A DNA stretch of 64,000 nucleotides from Cadophora sp. MPI-SDFR-AT-0126 (GCA_020747065.1 JAGMVK010000016.1:496001-560000), one strand, 5' to 3'; positions 20,303 through 33,011 are shown, counted from the first letter of the stretch. Program-made: numbers and translations. Notes: generated by a model from the letters alone, not told the origin.

Positions 20303-22974
20303 TTACGCCGTGCTCTCCTCATACCGATGATAATTCTTCATAACCTCAAGTCTCATCCTTCTCTTAGGCGCTTTCCTTCCAGTCATCAACTCAAATTGCG
20401 CACAAGCTTGCTCAGGCAGGACTTCCAGGCCATCGACTATTACCCAAGCCTGTTTGGTATCTTCTCTTACTCGCCGAATTTGTTTCAAGAGTGGGGTGTC
20501 GAGGGGTAAATATGCTAGCTGAGACCATCAGGTTAGCTCGATCAATATTGTAAGCGAGTTTCGGACAATGAAAGCTTACCTCAACTACTACTCCACCAGT
20601 CGGACTTCCAAGCCAATGCATCGGCATCTCAAAATTTGCAGGAGCGCTAGAACCGACTTGTCTTGCTGGCACGCAGGAGATGATCATCGTTGGCTGTCTG
20701 TACTTTGCTGGCCATTCTTCGGTAGGAGATCTCAATACACGAACGATCTCACCATCGCGGCTGAGTCCAGAAGCCCACGAGTTGAAATGTTGAGCTACGG
20801 CTTCGGCGTGCTTGACTGTCCTATTGTAGACGAATATTTTCCTGCACCCAAGTTGAATCATGGCGTAGATTGCTGCTCGAGCCATACCACCAGCACCAAC
20901 CACCAGACCTGTCGTTTTCGATGGCTGGATAACGTTTCGTGGTGACAAATTGCGTCTGATGCAAGTGAGAATTCCGATAAAATCTGTGTTGTCACCATAA
21001 TAGGCGACGATGGGTCCAGATTTGCCTCTCTGATTTGCATGTCGCAAAAGTGATTGAGTGCTTCCATCGAGTGGCGTGTCGTTCGAGAGTCGTCGGAGCG
21101 GCAGTAAGGTGTTCACAGCTCCAATGGCCTTAGCATGGTAACTCTTCGCTGCGATGCGGGAAAGAATCTCGACCTTGAAGGGTTGGGTGATAGCAGCACC
21201 TCCGAAATTCGCGTCTTGGCAGAGTTGCTGAATATCCTGGAGCGAAGACACTTGGAGAGATTGGAAATCATTGATCATTCCGCATTCCTCGTATGCAGCA
21301 CTGTGCATGGCTGGAGACAAACTGTAGAAGACACTGACACCAAAATGATAAAAGTGCATTGGATCGACGATCCGTGTCTCGTACCGTGCTTGCATGGCCT
21401 CTGCTGCTGTAGGCAGGAATTGTCGAATTTGGCTCTTGCTCACCGTGGCTTGCATGGCTGGATGAGTGACTGGTGTGAAGATTCGGTTGGCGATCAGTGA
21501 AGGTCGGCCATTCTCTCCAATATTGTATGCAATTACTGGAAGACGATCTGATAATGACTCGATTTTGTTGACGAATTGCCGTATCGTGTCGTTGTCGCTT
21601 GCCTTTGATGTTCTACGAACGAAACGAACAATATCACAACCTAAGGACTGAGCTCTTCGATACTGAATCATCCGAGACTCATCATCCCAACCCCAGGAGT
21701 TTTCTTCTCGATGCATGTGGTATCCGATGACTTTGGTCCTGCCGGAAGAGCGAACGATGTGGGAGAAGCGATCAGAGGAATATTTCAAGTCGACTACAAT
21801 ATACTCCACACCAAGTCGTAGTCCATACTCCATCAGTAAGAAATATGCATTTTCTTGTTCTTGCAGAGAGAGCTGTGAGTTCTCAAATGCGTAATCCTCG
21901 ACCTGGAAAATTATAGGAACTCCAAGGCTTCTCCTGATTGTTGCAACTTGCTTTCCGATGAGCTTTTGGAGATCAGGTGACCAGGTATCAATTTTCAATT
22001 GGACAGCATCTGCGCCAGCTTCGAGATCTGCCAGATCCAGATCTGGGATAACGGACAATCGGAGCGATAAGGCGTATGTGTACGATCTGAATTCTGCCGG
22101 TAGAGCGGCTATCGAAAATGGGCTCTCAAATCCACTACGAATCACGCCTTGACCTGTCAGGAAATCGAGGAAGGTCGAAAAGTCCTCTTTGGCATACTTC
22201 AATCGAGAGGAGACGTTCGACAGACCATTTTCTGGCGGTGTTTCTGCTCCATCGCAGCTAGAGTCATATAGATTGAAGTACTCCATGTTCGAACAGTTCC
22301 TGTGTGCCAAATCTGCGTTCTTTAAACGAGCTGCTTCATCGTCTCCCAGTCTCAATAATGACTTGATCCGTTGGCTTTCCCGGGTGACATAAATCACTGG
22401 ATTTGTTTTCGAGTATTCGTAAAGGGCCTTTTGCGCTGCTCCTGATAAGCTTCCCATACCGCACTCGATCACACATCCTGATCTATGATTGTCCAACATC
22501 CGTTTTAGGACTTCTACATTTTTCTTGTAGAACTCCAGGCTTCCATATTGTTGCATATAAGAACCCCTAAGAATGGGTTAATCTATGAATGTGTGTAACC
22601 TGTGACGAGATTCAAAAGGACAATGCCAGTGTGATGATTTGTTTGAGAACAAACAGGAATGCTGCCAATACTACCTTCCGAGTTTTCCAAGTCGATTAGT
22701 GACTTATGTAGAGTCATACGATTGTACACGAAGAGGAAATGATGGCCACATACCTGGAAACTCCGGTGGCCTCCTGGAAATAGTGATCCTCCGTGATCAG
22801 TCTTCTCCCCAGATGCATAGCACCGATAAAACCAAGAGTACGTTTGCCAGATCCCCTTGAGCCTATCAAGACGATCGAGGCATTTGGGAGAAAGTCTCGA
22901 ACATTTGGCCGAGGTCGAGTCGTACTATCCAAATATGCCGGTAATGGTGCTTCAAGCTGGGTTGTGACAGACAT
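20303..22974 (-). CDS. qutR: Quinate pathway repressor QutR (AROM-like, enzyme-derived regulator)
   Basis: Three exons (22974-22754, 22566-20580, 20518-20303) give 807 residues. Three AROM-type domains occur in order: shikimate-kinase-like (P-loop GSRGSGKR, 38-45), 3-dehydroquinase-like, and shikimate-dehydrogenase-like (FYSLSPAMHS, AAITQPFKVEI, GDNTDFIGI, GAGGMARAAIYAM), ending WVIVDGLEVLPEQACAQFEL. In the dehydroquinase part the position expected for the Schiff-base lysine appears as Arg in DIVRFV, fitting loss of catalysis. In Aspergillus QutR and Neurospora QA-1S this fused protein binds pathway metabolites and holds the activator inactive without quinate. The divergent neighbour is that activator. 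The start Met is the first in the exon; a further upstream exon is possible, since the frame upstream is open and family members have longer N-termini. Confidence 0.93.
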
Positions 22975-23663
22975 CTTGATTCCTCCAACGTCCAAACCAA
23001 ACCCGAAGCTTCAAAGTATCCTCCTCAAGTGGCCCTTCGCGATCCACCAGCTTCTGTCCTGCTTTAATGGGATGTTTTTCGATATCACGTGTTGGCAAAT
23101 TGAGCGGCTTGGATTCCGGTTCAGCGAGGGAGCGGGGCAGAGCCAATTCCAAGCGTCGATGAATGAGGGAAGGCAAGCCGCACTTGTTGGTCCAGGAAAC
23201 TCAACGGCAGAGCAAGAGGGGAGTCGAAACTAGGATTGTCGCAGGTTGAAGATTGAAAAGGTCAACGGCGAGAAGAGATTGAAGACATTCAGAACTCCCG
23301 AATCGAACCACCGTCTACCAGATGGACTGAGGCAACAAGTGCCGGCTGAGAGATTACCCGCGGGAAATTCGAGACCACCAAGACTGTGGGGTAATGGGGT
23401 CGTAAGCCAATGAGGCCGAGTCAATTGCTGAGCGTCATTTGGACTTTGGGGTCCCCGGTGAAAACCTCTGCGAAGACTCGAGTCCCGCGCGTCGAACAAC
23501 CAGAGAAGCTCCCGAAGAACGTGTATCTACCCCATACGCTACCCCGGATGATCGACTTCGAATCCTCTCCTCTGCATGACCCCATCTCGAAGCTCTGCCT
23601 CGTGGGCAACAACCCTCGAGCGCTCGATACTTCGATCGCGACGGCATATACAGAGCCGTGGGA
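22975..23663. promoter_or_regulatory. Shared upstream region of qutR and qutA
   Basis: 689 bp separate the divergent repressor and activator genes. I looked for the 16-bp Neurospora/Aspergillus activator palindrome (GGRTAA-N4-TTAYCC) and found no good match. A further short coding exon of qutR may lie at the left end. Confidence 0.45.
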
Positions 23664-26600
23664 ATGGCGCAAGTAGCTCAGATGAGCAATGGGCCTCCGG
23701 ACGGGAACGATGAGAAGCCCGGGATAGACGGGGAGGAATTAAAGAAGAAATCAAAACAAGGCGGGCCCAGGAAGAGGGTGTCGCAGGCATGCGACAAGTG
23801 TAGAAGTCGAAAGGACAAATGCGACGGAAAGAAGCCGGTGAGATACTCCTCAAGAGCTCAATTGTCGGTATTTGGAAGAGAAGTCAGACTAGAATGAAAT
23901 ATACGGAACAGTACATGGAGCATGGCTGGGCAATGAGACATGATAAGGGTATATTGAGTGGCCCGCGCGAAATTGAAACTTAGGATGGGGATATACTGCA
24001 ATTGTCTGGGGGCATTGGGAGGAGGATAGGGGAGGAGAGAGAACATGGAAATATACGGGTTGATTGAGAGGTTGTCGCTGACTGTAATGATTGAAACAGG
24101 CCTGCTCAACATGTATCGCGAACGGTCGGGAGTGTTCATACGATGCCAACGTGAAGAAGAGAGGTTTACCCGAAGGGTACGTTCGCGGTCTAGAGAAGCT
24201 CTGGGGTTTAGCTATACGTGATGTGGACGAGGTCGAAGACAATATTTTGTCTGCTCTAGCTGGCGATGACGAAAGTAAGCAATTCTCGATTTTCAATGTG
24301 AGATATTCGGAATGTTTGATTGTCATTCAACGGGCTGTCCTATGTCTCATGGAATTTGAAGCCATGTCAATTTCCTAGGTCATCTGAGACCCATTGAAGC
24401 GTTTCGCTATTGCCTCTCTTGAGTAACTTCCTTTCAGTGGTGTAATCCAGACATCAATTAAGCTGCGAAGCTCTTCCTGTGGTGTCATAGCAATCAAGCC
24501 TAACAATCTCTAGGTACCGACAGTCCGCTGACCATATGGAATGACGAGTCCAATTCAGAGGCATTAGTGGAACTATGGAGGAAATCAATTATCTCCAGAG
24601 AGCTCGAGAAGCTTCTCTCTTCGCAAGAGCCAACGGAAACGAAGAGAAAGCGAATAAATTCAGAGGGTCAAGGATTCAAATCAAACGAGAATCATGCTTT
24701 CCAGCGATCTTCGGTTTCCACATCTCAGCCTGTTGTAAATCAGGAGCCGGACTACGCAAGTACTGGCTGGTCTGATCGGGTACCCGACGTTATGACACAA
24801 ACTGATTTTCGGACGCCACCAAACACATCAGCTATCGATGTAAGCGACTATCTCTGCGACTCTGTAAGATGAATCACTGATAGTTCTTGTAGCCGACTTT
24901 CTTGCCCAAAGAATACGAATCTATTCTGAGTCCTTATCCGGGCCATGCTGCACCTTCACACGGTACCCCAGCTGCGGTCCCCGATGTCCTCCCTGACCTC
25001 CCATCCGAGACCTGGCATCTTCTTGATGTCTACTTCTCATATACGCATTCATGGCTTCCGATCATCGAAAAGCATGATCTTTTGAAGAGCTCGTACCAGT
25101 ATTCACAGAATCGTGGTGAAAGCACTTCGTAAGTTGCCTGCAAAGACACTGACACAATTTCACTCTCATGTCTTATATCCATATGGACATTGGAAGCTAA
25201 CTCAAAATCAGAGCAGGGTCTGGAGATAATGCGGTCCTATGGGCTGCAATAGCATACGCCAAATTCCAGCATAGAGCAATCAACAACATTCCGCGAGCAC
25301 TCGGAGCCGTCGGGGAAATGGTCTGGACTGCAGAGCGGATGTACGCTCAAGCAAGATCCCTCATTCCGAACGAGGAAGGAAATTTGGAACTTGGTAAGTT
25401 TAAGCACTCGATACTTCCTTAATTGTTACCGAGAATGGTTCCGGTCCCGTGAGACGTCTACCTCTGAGCGAATCTTGAATCTTTGGCTTGTCTAATTACT
25501 CCATTACTGGTTGGATATCCTCCACAATTCCTATTCGGCACGAAATTGAGCATTTGAACTTCAATGTACTTTTGAAGACCAAGACATCAAATCTGACGAA
25601 AATTAGGTCATGTACAAGCATTGCTGATCCTCTCTCTCGCAAATCTGGGTATGGGCCACTTCAGCCGTGCATGGTCCCTGATCGGCCATGCTGTAAGAGT
25701 TGCCATCGACATGCAACTTGATCGACCTTTAGCATCCGAATCCAGGGCTAAATCTAGGTTCAAGCATGTTTTCTTGGGTTGTTTCGCCTTAGAGACTCTT
25801 ATTGCAGCCCGACTGAATCGTCGCCCGCACCTGAGAGCCGAAGACGCGGATATCGCTGGACTTTTGGACGAGGACGGCCTCGAAGAATGGGATCCATGGA
25901 CTGACTGCCTTTCAGTTCGCAAGAGTAGCTCGGGAAATTCGCGAATGCCAGCATCTATTCTCAGTACCTTCAACCAGTTGGTTCAGGTCCTCAAAATTCT
26001 GAATGACGCGTGCAGTTGTTCCATCGAATCCAATACCCTACAATTCAGTACGGTCCTTCTACAGAAACTCCACATCTGGAGCCAATCTCAATCGCCGCCC
26101 TTGTATTTCGACTCCACGGCCAAGGGTAGTGAGCAGGCTTTGTCGTTACTTCCACACCAGTATCACCTACATAATGTATATTTCACGACACTGGCCACGT
26201 CTCAATTACTTTCCAACAACAATGGCCAGGAGGAGGTCAACTTGGAGCCTTGTACCAGGTCAGCTCGCCAAACCGTCGACCTCCTGAACCAACATTCAAA
26301 TATTTTCGGTCTCCTCATTGTTCCACCCACATATGAGTACTTCGTTAAATCAGCTTACGACATCGTTCATGCGGTGCATAGTAGCATTGAGAGCACCCAC
26401 ATTGTTCTCAATGACTGGAAACGGGGTCTAGATAATTGTCTCGATATTATGGAGCCAGCATGGTGAGGTTTCCCCGCCGGCTCCTTTGGTGCATTACCAA
26501 GTCCCACGCGCGGACTGCTCAATGCTTTCAAACCTTTTTCGAGCATACAGATTGAAGCAGCGCTAACACATTGAGTAGGCCTGTTTTTGAAGCTTTCAAA

Positions 26601-27703
26601 TCGTCAACAGCCTATCAATCGACAGTACGAGCTACAAGAAGCCACAGCCAGGCGGCTTATGACTTGATCATGGATCAGGATTCAGATACTCCCATGTCAG
26701 GGAAGACGCCTCAAAGTCTAGCAAGCTACGACGCATTTGACCCATTCAGCCCTCAGAACTCTCGCGCACCGGCTGAGGCGCTGAGGCCTAGAGGTAAGAA
26801 ACGATGTCTAATCTTAAGAACGGAGATGTCATCTCGAAGTATCCTCTTTTGCCAGGTGGTGACTGACACTAAATCTGATTCCAGGGGTAAGCCAGTTGCG
26901 ATCCAACCGACCTTCATTTGGCCAATCATCTGGCCATGGATTGCCTCAAAATCCGCGCAACATTTACGAAGATGTGCATGCAACAATCGGGTCCGCAAAA
27001 CGGCATCCATCGAACAAGCAAAACAATCGCCAGCTCCCTGCGAAGCCACCTCATGTCATGGCGCCACAGTCTTCGTTCAACATCAATCAACCAACCAATC
27101 CTCAACTGCATAGGTCTCTCACCATGAGCTCTGCGGACGTCGAGTTCGATCCTATGTTCAATGAATTGATGCGGCTTGACGCCACTGAATGGTATGTCTC
27201 TCCCTTAATTCCTCACCTCGCCGCTCCTTCTACCTTTGAAAGTCCTCAATCCATCAAAGACAATGAAAACATGCAATGGCTCTTGTTTTTGAAGGGCCAC
27301 CCCGATCTTGACTCTCCCATTTTGTCTCAGCGTCGGATACAATTATAGAAGTTTAGAAAAGCCTGTACGACAAAACTGACAACCATTCAGGGCAGGTAAC
27401 TGGGACCAAAGTCTCATGAACCTCGGCTTCACCGACACAGACAATATGAACCAAGATTTCTATGCATTTTGCCAGGAACCAGATCCCCTACATCAGAATA
27501 CCGTCTTCCAGCAGCTAGTAGCTAACTCCAATGCCGAGACGAATGATTTCTTCGACGGGTCTGGGTTTAATGGGTCGATGAGGTTGGTGCCAGGAGGATT
27601 CACAGGTGTTGGTGTTGGCATGGCAGATGAGAACGAGGGCATTGAAGCAGGCCAAATTCTGCAGGCGTTGAGTGCTGCGGAGGATCAAAGGGGGAAAGGA
27701 TGA
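23664..27703 (+). CDS. qutA: Quinate pathway activator QutA, Zn2Cys6 transcription factor
   Basis: Nine exons (23664-23837, 24100-24274, 24514-24839, 24893-25128, 25212-25393, 25607-26462, 26579-26793, 26885-27191, 27391-27703) give 927 residues; every junction keeps phase. The zinc cluster has cysteines at 43, 46, 53, 60, 63 and 70 and is split by intron 1. It is followed by KKRGLPEGYVRGLEKLWGL, a stretch characteristic of QUTA/QA-1F. The middle has the fungal-specific factor domain (WHLLDVYFSYTHSWLPIIEK, AWSLIGHAVRVAIDMQLDRP, RFKHVFLGCFALETLIAARL). The C terminus is acidic/Asn-rich, likely activation. In known systems it switches on all qut genes when QutR releases it. Intron 1 (262 nt) and intron 2 (239 nt) are long for this window. 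Identity rests on these motifs plus the qut neighbours. Confidence 0.93.
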
Positions 27704-28274
27704 ACTGGAATTACATGACGTGAAAGATGTATGCCTACTTAGATGGATGGATAATGTCACGCCGACAAGTGCGTGGACAGGCACCTTGATATTTAGAATT
27801 GTAAATTTAGAAAGTCGTATAACGCAAATCCCTAAGGGGAGAATTTAAAAGTTGGAAGACCACATTTCTGAAGGTGCTGTTCTGTTCGGTACTACCAATA
27901 TCTCGCGTGATCTCTGATCTCGCTTGACTGTCGTTGGCTTCATTCAGACATTCACTTCAGCTGAATGTCAGTGACGAACCCAGCACATTGCCCTCTCATA
28001 AAATTTTAAAAGGAACTTAATCAGCTCTAGACCAAGTACTTTACCAACGGACATCTATAAAATCCAAAATAAATTGTCATGATCAACATCAGTACCTGAC
28101 GCCCGGCAGAGGACTTTCCCCCGACCCACAAAAGCGCTTACTGACGTCTATCGACGGAATCATCAATTCAGTTTCAGACTGTATCAAACAGCACAACTCA
28201 TCTCACCACCTACTACCCTCACACAACACTCAATTCCACGTCCTCCAGGAATACAAACCAGCCAATCACCCATC
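27704..28274. promoter_or_regulatory. Region between qutA end and qutG start
   Basis: 571 bp include the qutG promoter. The segment AAAAGCGCTTACTG at about 28129-28142 recalls the centre of the quinate activator palindrome but lacks both conserved GG/CC ends, so I do not call it a site. Confidence 0.35.
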
Positions 28275-29802
28275 ATGACTTCATCTCCACCCATAACAAT
28301 GAGTGACACTGAGCTCCAGGAAATCTACACCTTCGCACTAGATCTCGGGCGGAGAGCGGGTAAGATCCTGCTGGACGGTGTGGAGAAGAGGTGTGGTGCT
28401 GAGAGTGGGAGGGATATGGGAAACCAACAAGAGAAGATGAATGCCGTAGATATCGTTACGCAGACAGATTTAGGTGAGTCTGAGTATATGGGCGGTGTGA
28501 AGGAAGGTGTGAAAGAGAACGTCGGCTGATCACGTGTTGCGCTTCAGATGTTGAGGCTTTTGTGAAGGACAAAATTTTGGGAAGGTTTCCGGATCACAAG
28601 TAGGTTTTTCTGCTTTTGGTTGAATTTGTGATTTGAAGGACAGGTCGTGGTTGGATATGGGATCTGAGGATTAGATGTCTCTTTGCCGAGTGTCTGCTCT
28701 TCTCGACCGCCATTTCCTTACCCAGCTACCTACTGGCCTTTCAAAATGCGAGAACTGAGAATGATACCAACATCTTAGATTCATCGGAGAAGAAACCTAC
28801 AGCAGCGGCTCATCCAAAGAATACCTTGTCACCTCCTCTCCAACATGGATCGTCGACCCTCTCGATGGAACAGTAAATTACACCCACCTCTTCCCAATGT
28901 TCTGCGTCTCCATTGCCTTCTGTCTGAACCACAAGCCCGTCGTAGGCGTAATCTACCAACCCATACTTGACACTGCATACTCGGCACTTACCGGGCACGG
29001 TGCCTTCCAAGACGATGCCCACCCGACTAAACTACGGAAGACTTTGCCGTATGTTAATAGTCCGAAGCAGGTGCTAGGGAAGGAGGCGCCGAAAGGCTGC
29101 ATCTTTAGCTGTGAGTGGGGGAAGGATAGGAGGGATATAGAGGGAGGTAATATGAGGAGAAAGGTTGGCAGTTTTATGAACATGGCTGCTGAAATAGGCG
29201 GGAGGGGCGGGAAGGGAGGCATGGTGCATGGTGTGAGAAGCTTGGGAAGGTAAGTCTTCTTTGTCCTTGGATCGAATCGTTGCGGGATCTCTGGATGCCG
29301 AGAGCAGAGTTACGTGGATGTGGACTTGCGACTGACATATGGATCTGCAGTGCGACTTTGGACCTTGCGTATGTTGCTAGTGGAGCTTTTGATATCTGGT
29401 GGGAAGGAGGCTGCTGGGAATGGTGTGTAAACTCTTTTCCGTCTTCACTCCCAACTCTTCATACCCATGCCCTACTAGCGCCTTCATGCATTCCATGCAC
29501 CAGATCACATCGACATGCAGATGCAAATGCACGCAAATATCTAATTGAATGGCGTACACAGGGACGTTGCAGCTGGGATATGCATTTTGCGTGAAGCGGG
29601 CGGTTTAATCACATCCGCCAATCCCCCGAAGAATCCGGAGACGGATCCCATTGAGGACGTGAAGTTGGGAAGTCGGCTTTACCTGGCAATTAGGCCGGCT
29701 GGGGATGCGGAGGGGGAGACTGGTAGGCAAGCTCAGGAGAGAGTGGTCAGGGAGACCTGGAGGAGGGTCGAGGGATTGGATTACTCGAGGCCTGGAGCAT
29801 GA
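28275..29802 (+). CDS. qutG: QutG, inositol-monophosphatase-fold protein of the quinate cluster
   Basis: Five exons are modelled (28275-28473, 28557-28599, 28779-29249, 29351-29422, 29562-29802), 341 residues. IMPase motifs are present: VDIVTQTDL, the metal-ligand GEETYSSGSS, WIVDPLDGTVNYTHLFP, HGVRSLGRSATLDLAYVASG and WDVAAGICILREAGG. QutG/qa-x belongs to all well-studied quinate clusters but has no established role; the fold predicts phosphatase activity on a small phosphate ester. The second acceptor needs care: the first AG (28548) would restore the family's DVEAF reading only if one more T were present at about 28561, and otherwise meets TGA. The AG at 28556 keeps the frame with a three-residue loss. 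The gene may thus be slightly damaged or spliced at the second AG. Confidence 0.88.
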
Positions 29803-30007
29803 AGGTAGGGTACGAGCATGTGCCTGTCATTTTCGGAAGGTCAAAGACATAAATAGATTACAAAATGCTTGAATTTCGAGTATCCTTCGTCTACACGTGG
29901 TGATTCACGCCGAACGCCATACAACCTCATGCCCTCGGTCCGAATTCAAATAACTACTCCACGAACTCCTCCCAATGCTTTGAATCATTTTCGACAAACA
30001 AATAACC

Positions 30008-30994
30008 TCATAAATGAGCCTTTATCTCCTTGGAAGCCAGAACTCTCTTGACTTCTTCCACGGGCAACGTGCTCGCCTTTCTTCTCAACCAAATCTTATC
30101 CTGCTCTAAACCTTGCCATATCATGGCTTCAATACCCCCAATAAGCTGCCATCCATTCCTCTTTGCTATCCTCGCAACAGCAGTATCGGGACTAGGATGA
30201 TAACACATTTCCAGAAGCGGACCCTTCTCTTTCTTCCCCAGCATCGTCTCCACGATGCCCCTCGCTCTCTTCTCGTCCTCGCTCTTCGGCTCAAAGTCCG
30301 GAATGGCACTCACTACCACCCTTGGTCCAGGCAGTGTCGCTGCTTCCGCAACAGAAGAGATATAACGAAGATTCCCACCGAATCCCTTTGCTGTGCACTC
30401 GGCTACCACAGCGTCGACTTCTGACTTATCCCTATTGACGAGATAAATCTCCGAACACTCCAAGAAATTCTTCAGCGCATACACAGCAGCACGACAAGTG
30501 CCCCCACCACCAATGATCATCCCCGGGTTTCTTTTCATACTCTCTGCATCCGCCTTACTTATATTTTGCAGAATCGCCTCTCGAATCCCAATACAGTCCG
30601 TGTTCGTACCACACAGAAGCCTCGTCCCATCCGGCGCGGACCGCAAGAATATCGTGTTCACCGCACCAATGGCCTCGCCTTCAGGCGTTAGGACATCGAG
30701 GTATGGAATTATGTTGACTTTGTGGGGCATGGTGACTGCCGCGCCGTAGAATTTCGGGTCGCGGGTCAACGCGAGACATGCTTCTATTGAGCGGGACTCG
30801 TAGAGTATATATTCGTACTTGAGATTTAGGGACGAGTAGACTGTTGCGTGGAGGAGGGGTGAGAGCGAGTGGGCGATGGGATAGCCAAAGAGGTAGCCTA
30901 CTCGGTCGAGGTGGGAGGTTGATGGCGCTGGCGGTGGTGTTTGTGTTTGTTTTCGAGGAAGGGAGATTTGGGCGTGACCCAGTGATTGAGACAT
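30008..30994 (-). CDS. qutB: Quinate dehydrogenase (quinate/shikimate 5-dehydrogenase type)
   Basis: A single exon encodes 328 residues, the usual size. After a Pro/Thr-rich leader the substrate domain shows YLFGYPIAHSLSPLLHATVY (the SxSP motif) and AAVTMPHKVNI (catalytic Lys), then AIGAVNTIF and CGTNTDCIGI (catalytic Asp). The nucleotide-binding domain has MIIGGGGTCRAAVYAL and EIYLVNRD. It ends with GWQLIGGIEAMIWQGLEQDK. The enzyme oxidises quinate (and usually shikimate) to 3-dehydroquinate (3-dehydroshikimate) with NAD+ as the first catabolic step in the cytosol. It is convergent with qutG (205 bp apart) and divergent from the permease qutD over 2 kb. Confidence 0.95.
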   Translation of the reverse strand: MSQSLGHAQISLPRKQTQTPPPAPSTSHLDRVGYLFGYPIAHSLSPLLHATVYSSLNLKYEYILYESRSIEACLALTRDPKFYGAAVTMPHKVNIIPYLDVLTPEGEAIGAVNTIFLRSAPDGTRLLCGTNTDCIGIREAILQNISKADAESMKRNPGMIIGGGGTCRAAVYALKNFLECSEIYLVNRDKSEVDAVVAECTAKGFGGNLRYISSVAEAATLPGPRVVVSAIPDFEPKSEDEKRARGIVETMLGKKEKGPLLEMCYHPSPDTAVARIAKRNGWQLIGGIEAMIWQGLEQDKIWLRRKASTLPVEEVKRVLASKEIKAHL

Positions 30995-33011
30995 ATTGGA
31001 GATTGCTGGCTACTGGAGAGCTGTGGGTTACTGGAATCGAAGAGAAAGAGCGAGGGATCGTCCAAGACTTGCTTCTCCACAGAAATCGTATTTGTTGGGC
31101 AATATACTGAGGGGTTACTCGTACGGGGACAGAGAATCAGGATTCAAAAAGTCTTAGGTTCTCCAAAAGAGGACTGATTATGGACCTTTATGATGGAGAG
31201 TCTACAAGAAGCACCGGCAAAACCAAAAGCCACCTCAACTAGCAACTTTGGAAGTCTTGGATATGCACCTCAAAATTGTAAGCCAAGATCAAAGAAGCTC
31301 TTCGGGAAGCTGTCCGCCTAGAAGATGGACCAGAAAGAAGTGAAGTTGACCAATGCTAATGTCTGACAGGGGAGATGACTGCTGAGTACATAGATTATTA
31401 GTTTAGTTGGTTTTAGTATTTCACGAACAATTGCAATCGAAGCTTTCAGATAGCACGGAAGACCGTCGTTGTGCGGAGTAAGTCTTTCCCGAAAATCCTC
31501 CTCTGTGGGGAAGCTGCACCGTGGGGGTATCACGTTTTGGCTTCAAGAACAGCGGATGAGCAAAACTTAACCTCAACAAGAGCTACATGCTCATCTCGTA
31601 GGTAATGTAGCTACCATCTGTAGAAGCAAAAGAGAGGAGCATTTTGTGGAGCAAATTATCGCGACAACCTCTTATGTCTGACCTTTGCAATGTATCACCT
31701 GTAACCGAACATCGTGATTCATCTAAGACGTTTTTCATTTACAGTGATGGATTGGGATTACTGAGCGTTATAGCTCTACATTCATAGGTTTCTCATCGGA
31801 TTATCCTATCCTAGCGGCTGTATCGCAACTCCATGGAAAGAAAGAGTCTTGGCTGAGCCGCTGAACTCAGGCATCTGCATCTGCCACCTCATCCCTGGGA
31901 TTAAACGAAAGACAGAATGGAAACATGAGCATGCCACGTTAAAAATCGTACTTGGTATATATTTCCGTCGACTCGATAATCAAGACTAGTAATCTACAAA
32001 CTGTACCTATGCTTCTGCTGATAGTGAAATTCAGATGTCGTGGATGCGGACCCCTTCCTGTGTAAGTCTTTATCCGCCTATCTGTCTCGGGCTGCCGGTT
32101 GCAGTATTGCGGGGGAAATGAAATACAAGCGACCTGAAAGGCTGTAAATCTACAGGGGAGTCCCCACATGGAGCAGTGGACGTGGCGGCGTCATGTCGGC
32201 CCTTGGTATCCAAATTGATCATGCTTTGCGTGAAGAAAATCGAGGTTCCTGCTCTTGTAATCAATTTACATGGCAGACAAGAAACAGGGATCGCTTGGCT
32301 CCTGACAGCTATTGGCATCTGGTATCAACCGAGGAAGGTTCGCTGACAACCCTTTCGAAGCATGTTGTTCATTGATTCTCAACATAATGCATGACACGGC
32401 GATAAAGTCGTGATTCTGTGAAGCAGGATGCTCTCTCGCACACAACGATGATACAGCCGTCAAAAAGAGAATGGGAACGCGTCTCAACCGCCGCCACGGG
32501 ATCATGGATCTAACATGACACGCCGAATCTCCGAGACCAAAATATCAAGATCTCCATCAAAACGAAGGGCAGAATGTTTTGCCCCGACCATGGACATCAT
32601 TTCGCATGCTTGGCGTCGCTTTAGCCTCTCAGCCATCCACCGGCTGGCTGCATTGTGGCGAGTCAGTGTGGATGCCCATGATGCTTGTCCCTGGCCCCCC
32701 TGTCCCTCGCTTCAACCTCAACACTCTCCCCCCGTCCCTCCGGATCTGGGGGCTCCAGAAATCTCCAAAGGGGTAACGATCCCCTCAATACTATATAACA
32801 GGAGTGGCCTGCCGTTACGTGTTACGCTCTCTGCTCATCTCGTCCCACCGCCGCTTCTTCGTGCCATTTCACGTTTCGACTTCTGATTGTCTATTCTGGA
32901 GTTGTCTAGTTTGACCGAGGTATTCCCTGGGTACAGAATTTTCAATCTCCACTTCTGAATATTTGAGTCACGGAGTTCGAGAAGACACAGTCTTCTCCGT
33001 CACAGCACAAG
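30995..33011. promoter_or_regulatory. 2 kb divergent promoter region of qutB and qutD
   Basis: No gene is seen. Near qutD a TATA-like element (CTATATAACA at 32791-32800) lies about 215 bp before the ATG. A GGGGTAACGATCCCC imperfect palindrome at about 32770-32784 contains one GGGTAA half of the quinate activator site. CTGGGG (32746-32751) and CTCCGG (about 32738) fit the CreA carbon-repression consensus SYGGRG. All are short and could be chance. Confidence 0.4.

Noticed and set aside
23295..23345. GGTTCGATTC on the minus strand, like a tRNA B box
   Set aside because: No A box at the right distance, and the flanking bases do not form T-arm or acceptor stems.
28126..28145. AAAAGCGCTTACTG as a QutA binding palindrome upstream of qutG
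   Set aside because: Only the centre fits the consensus; both the GG and CC ends are missing.
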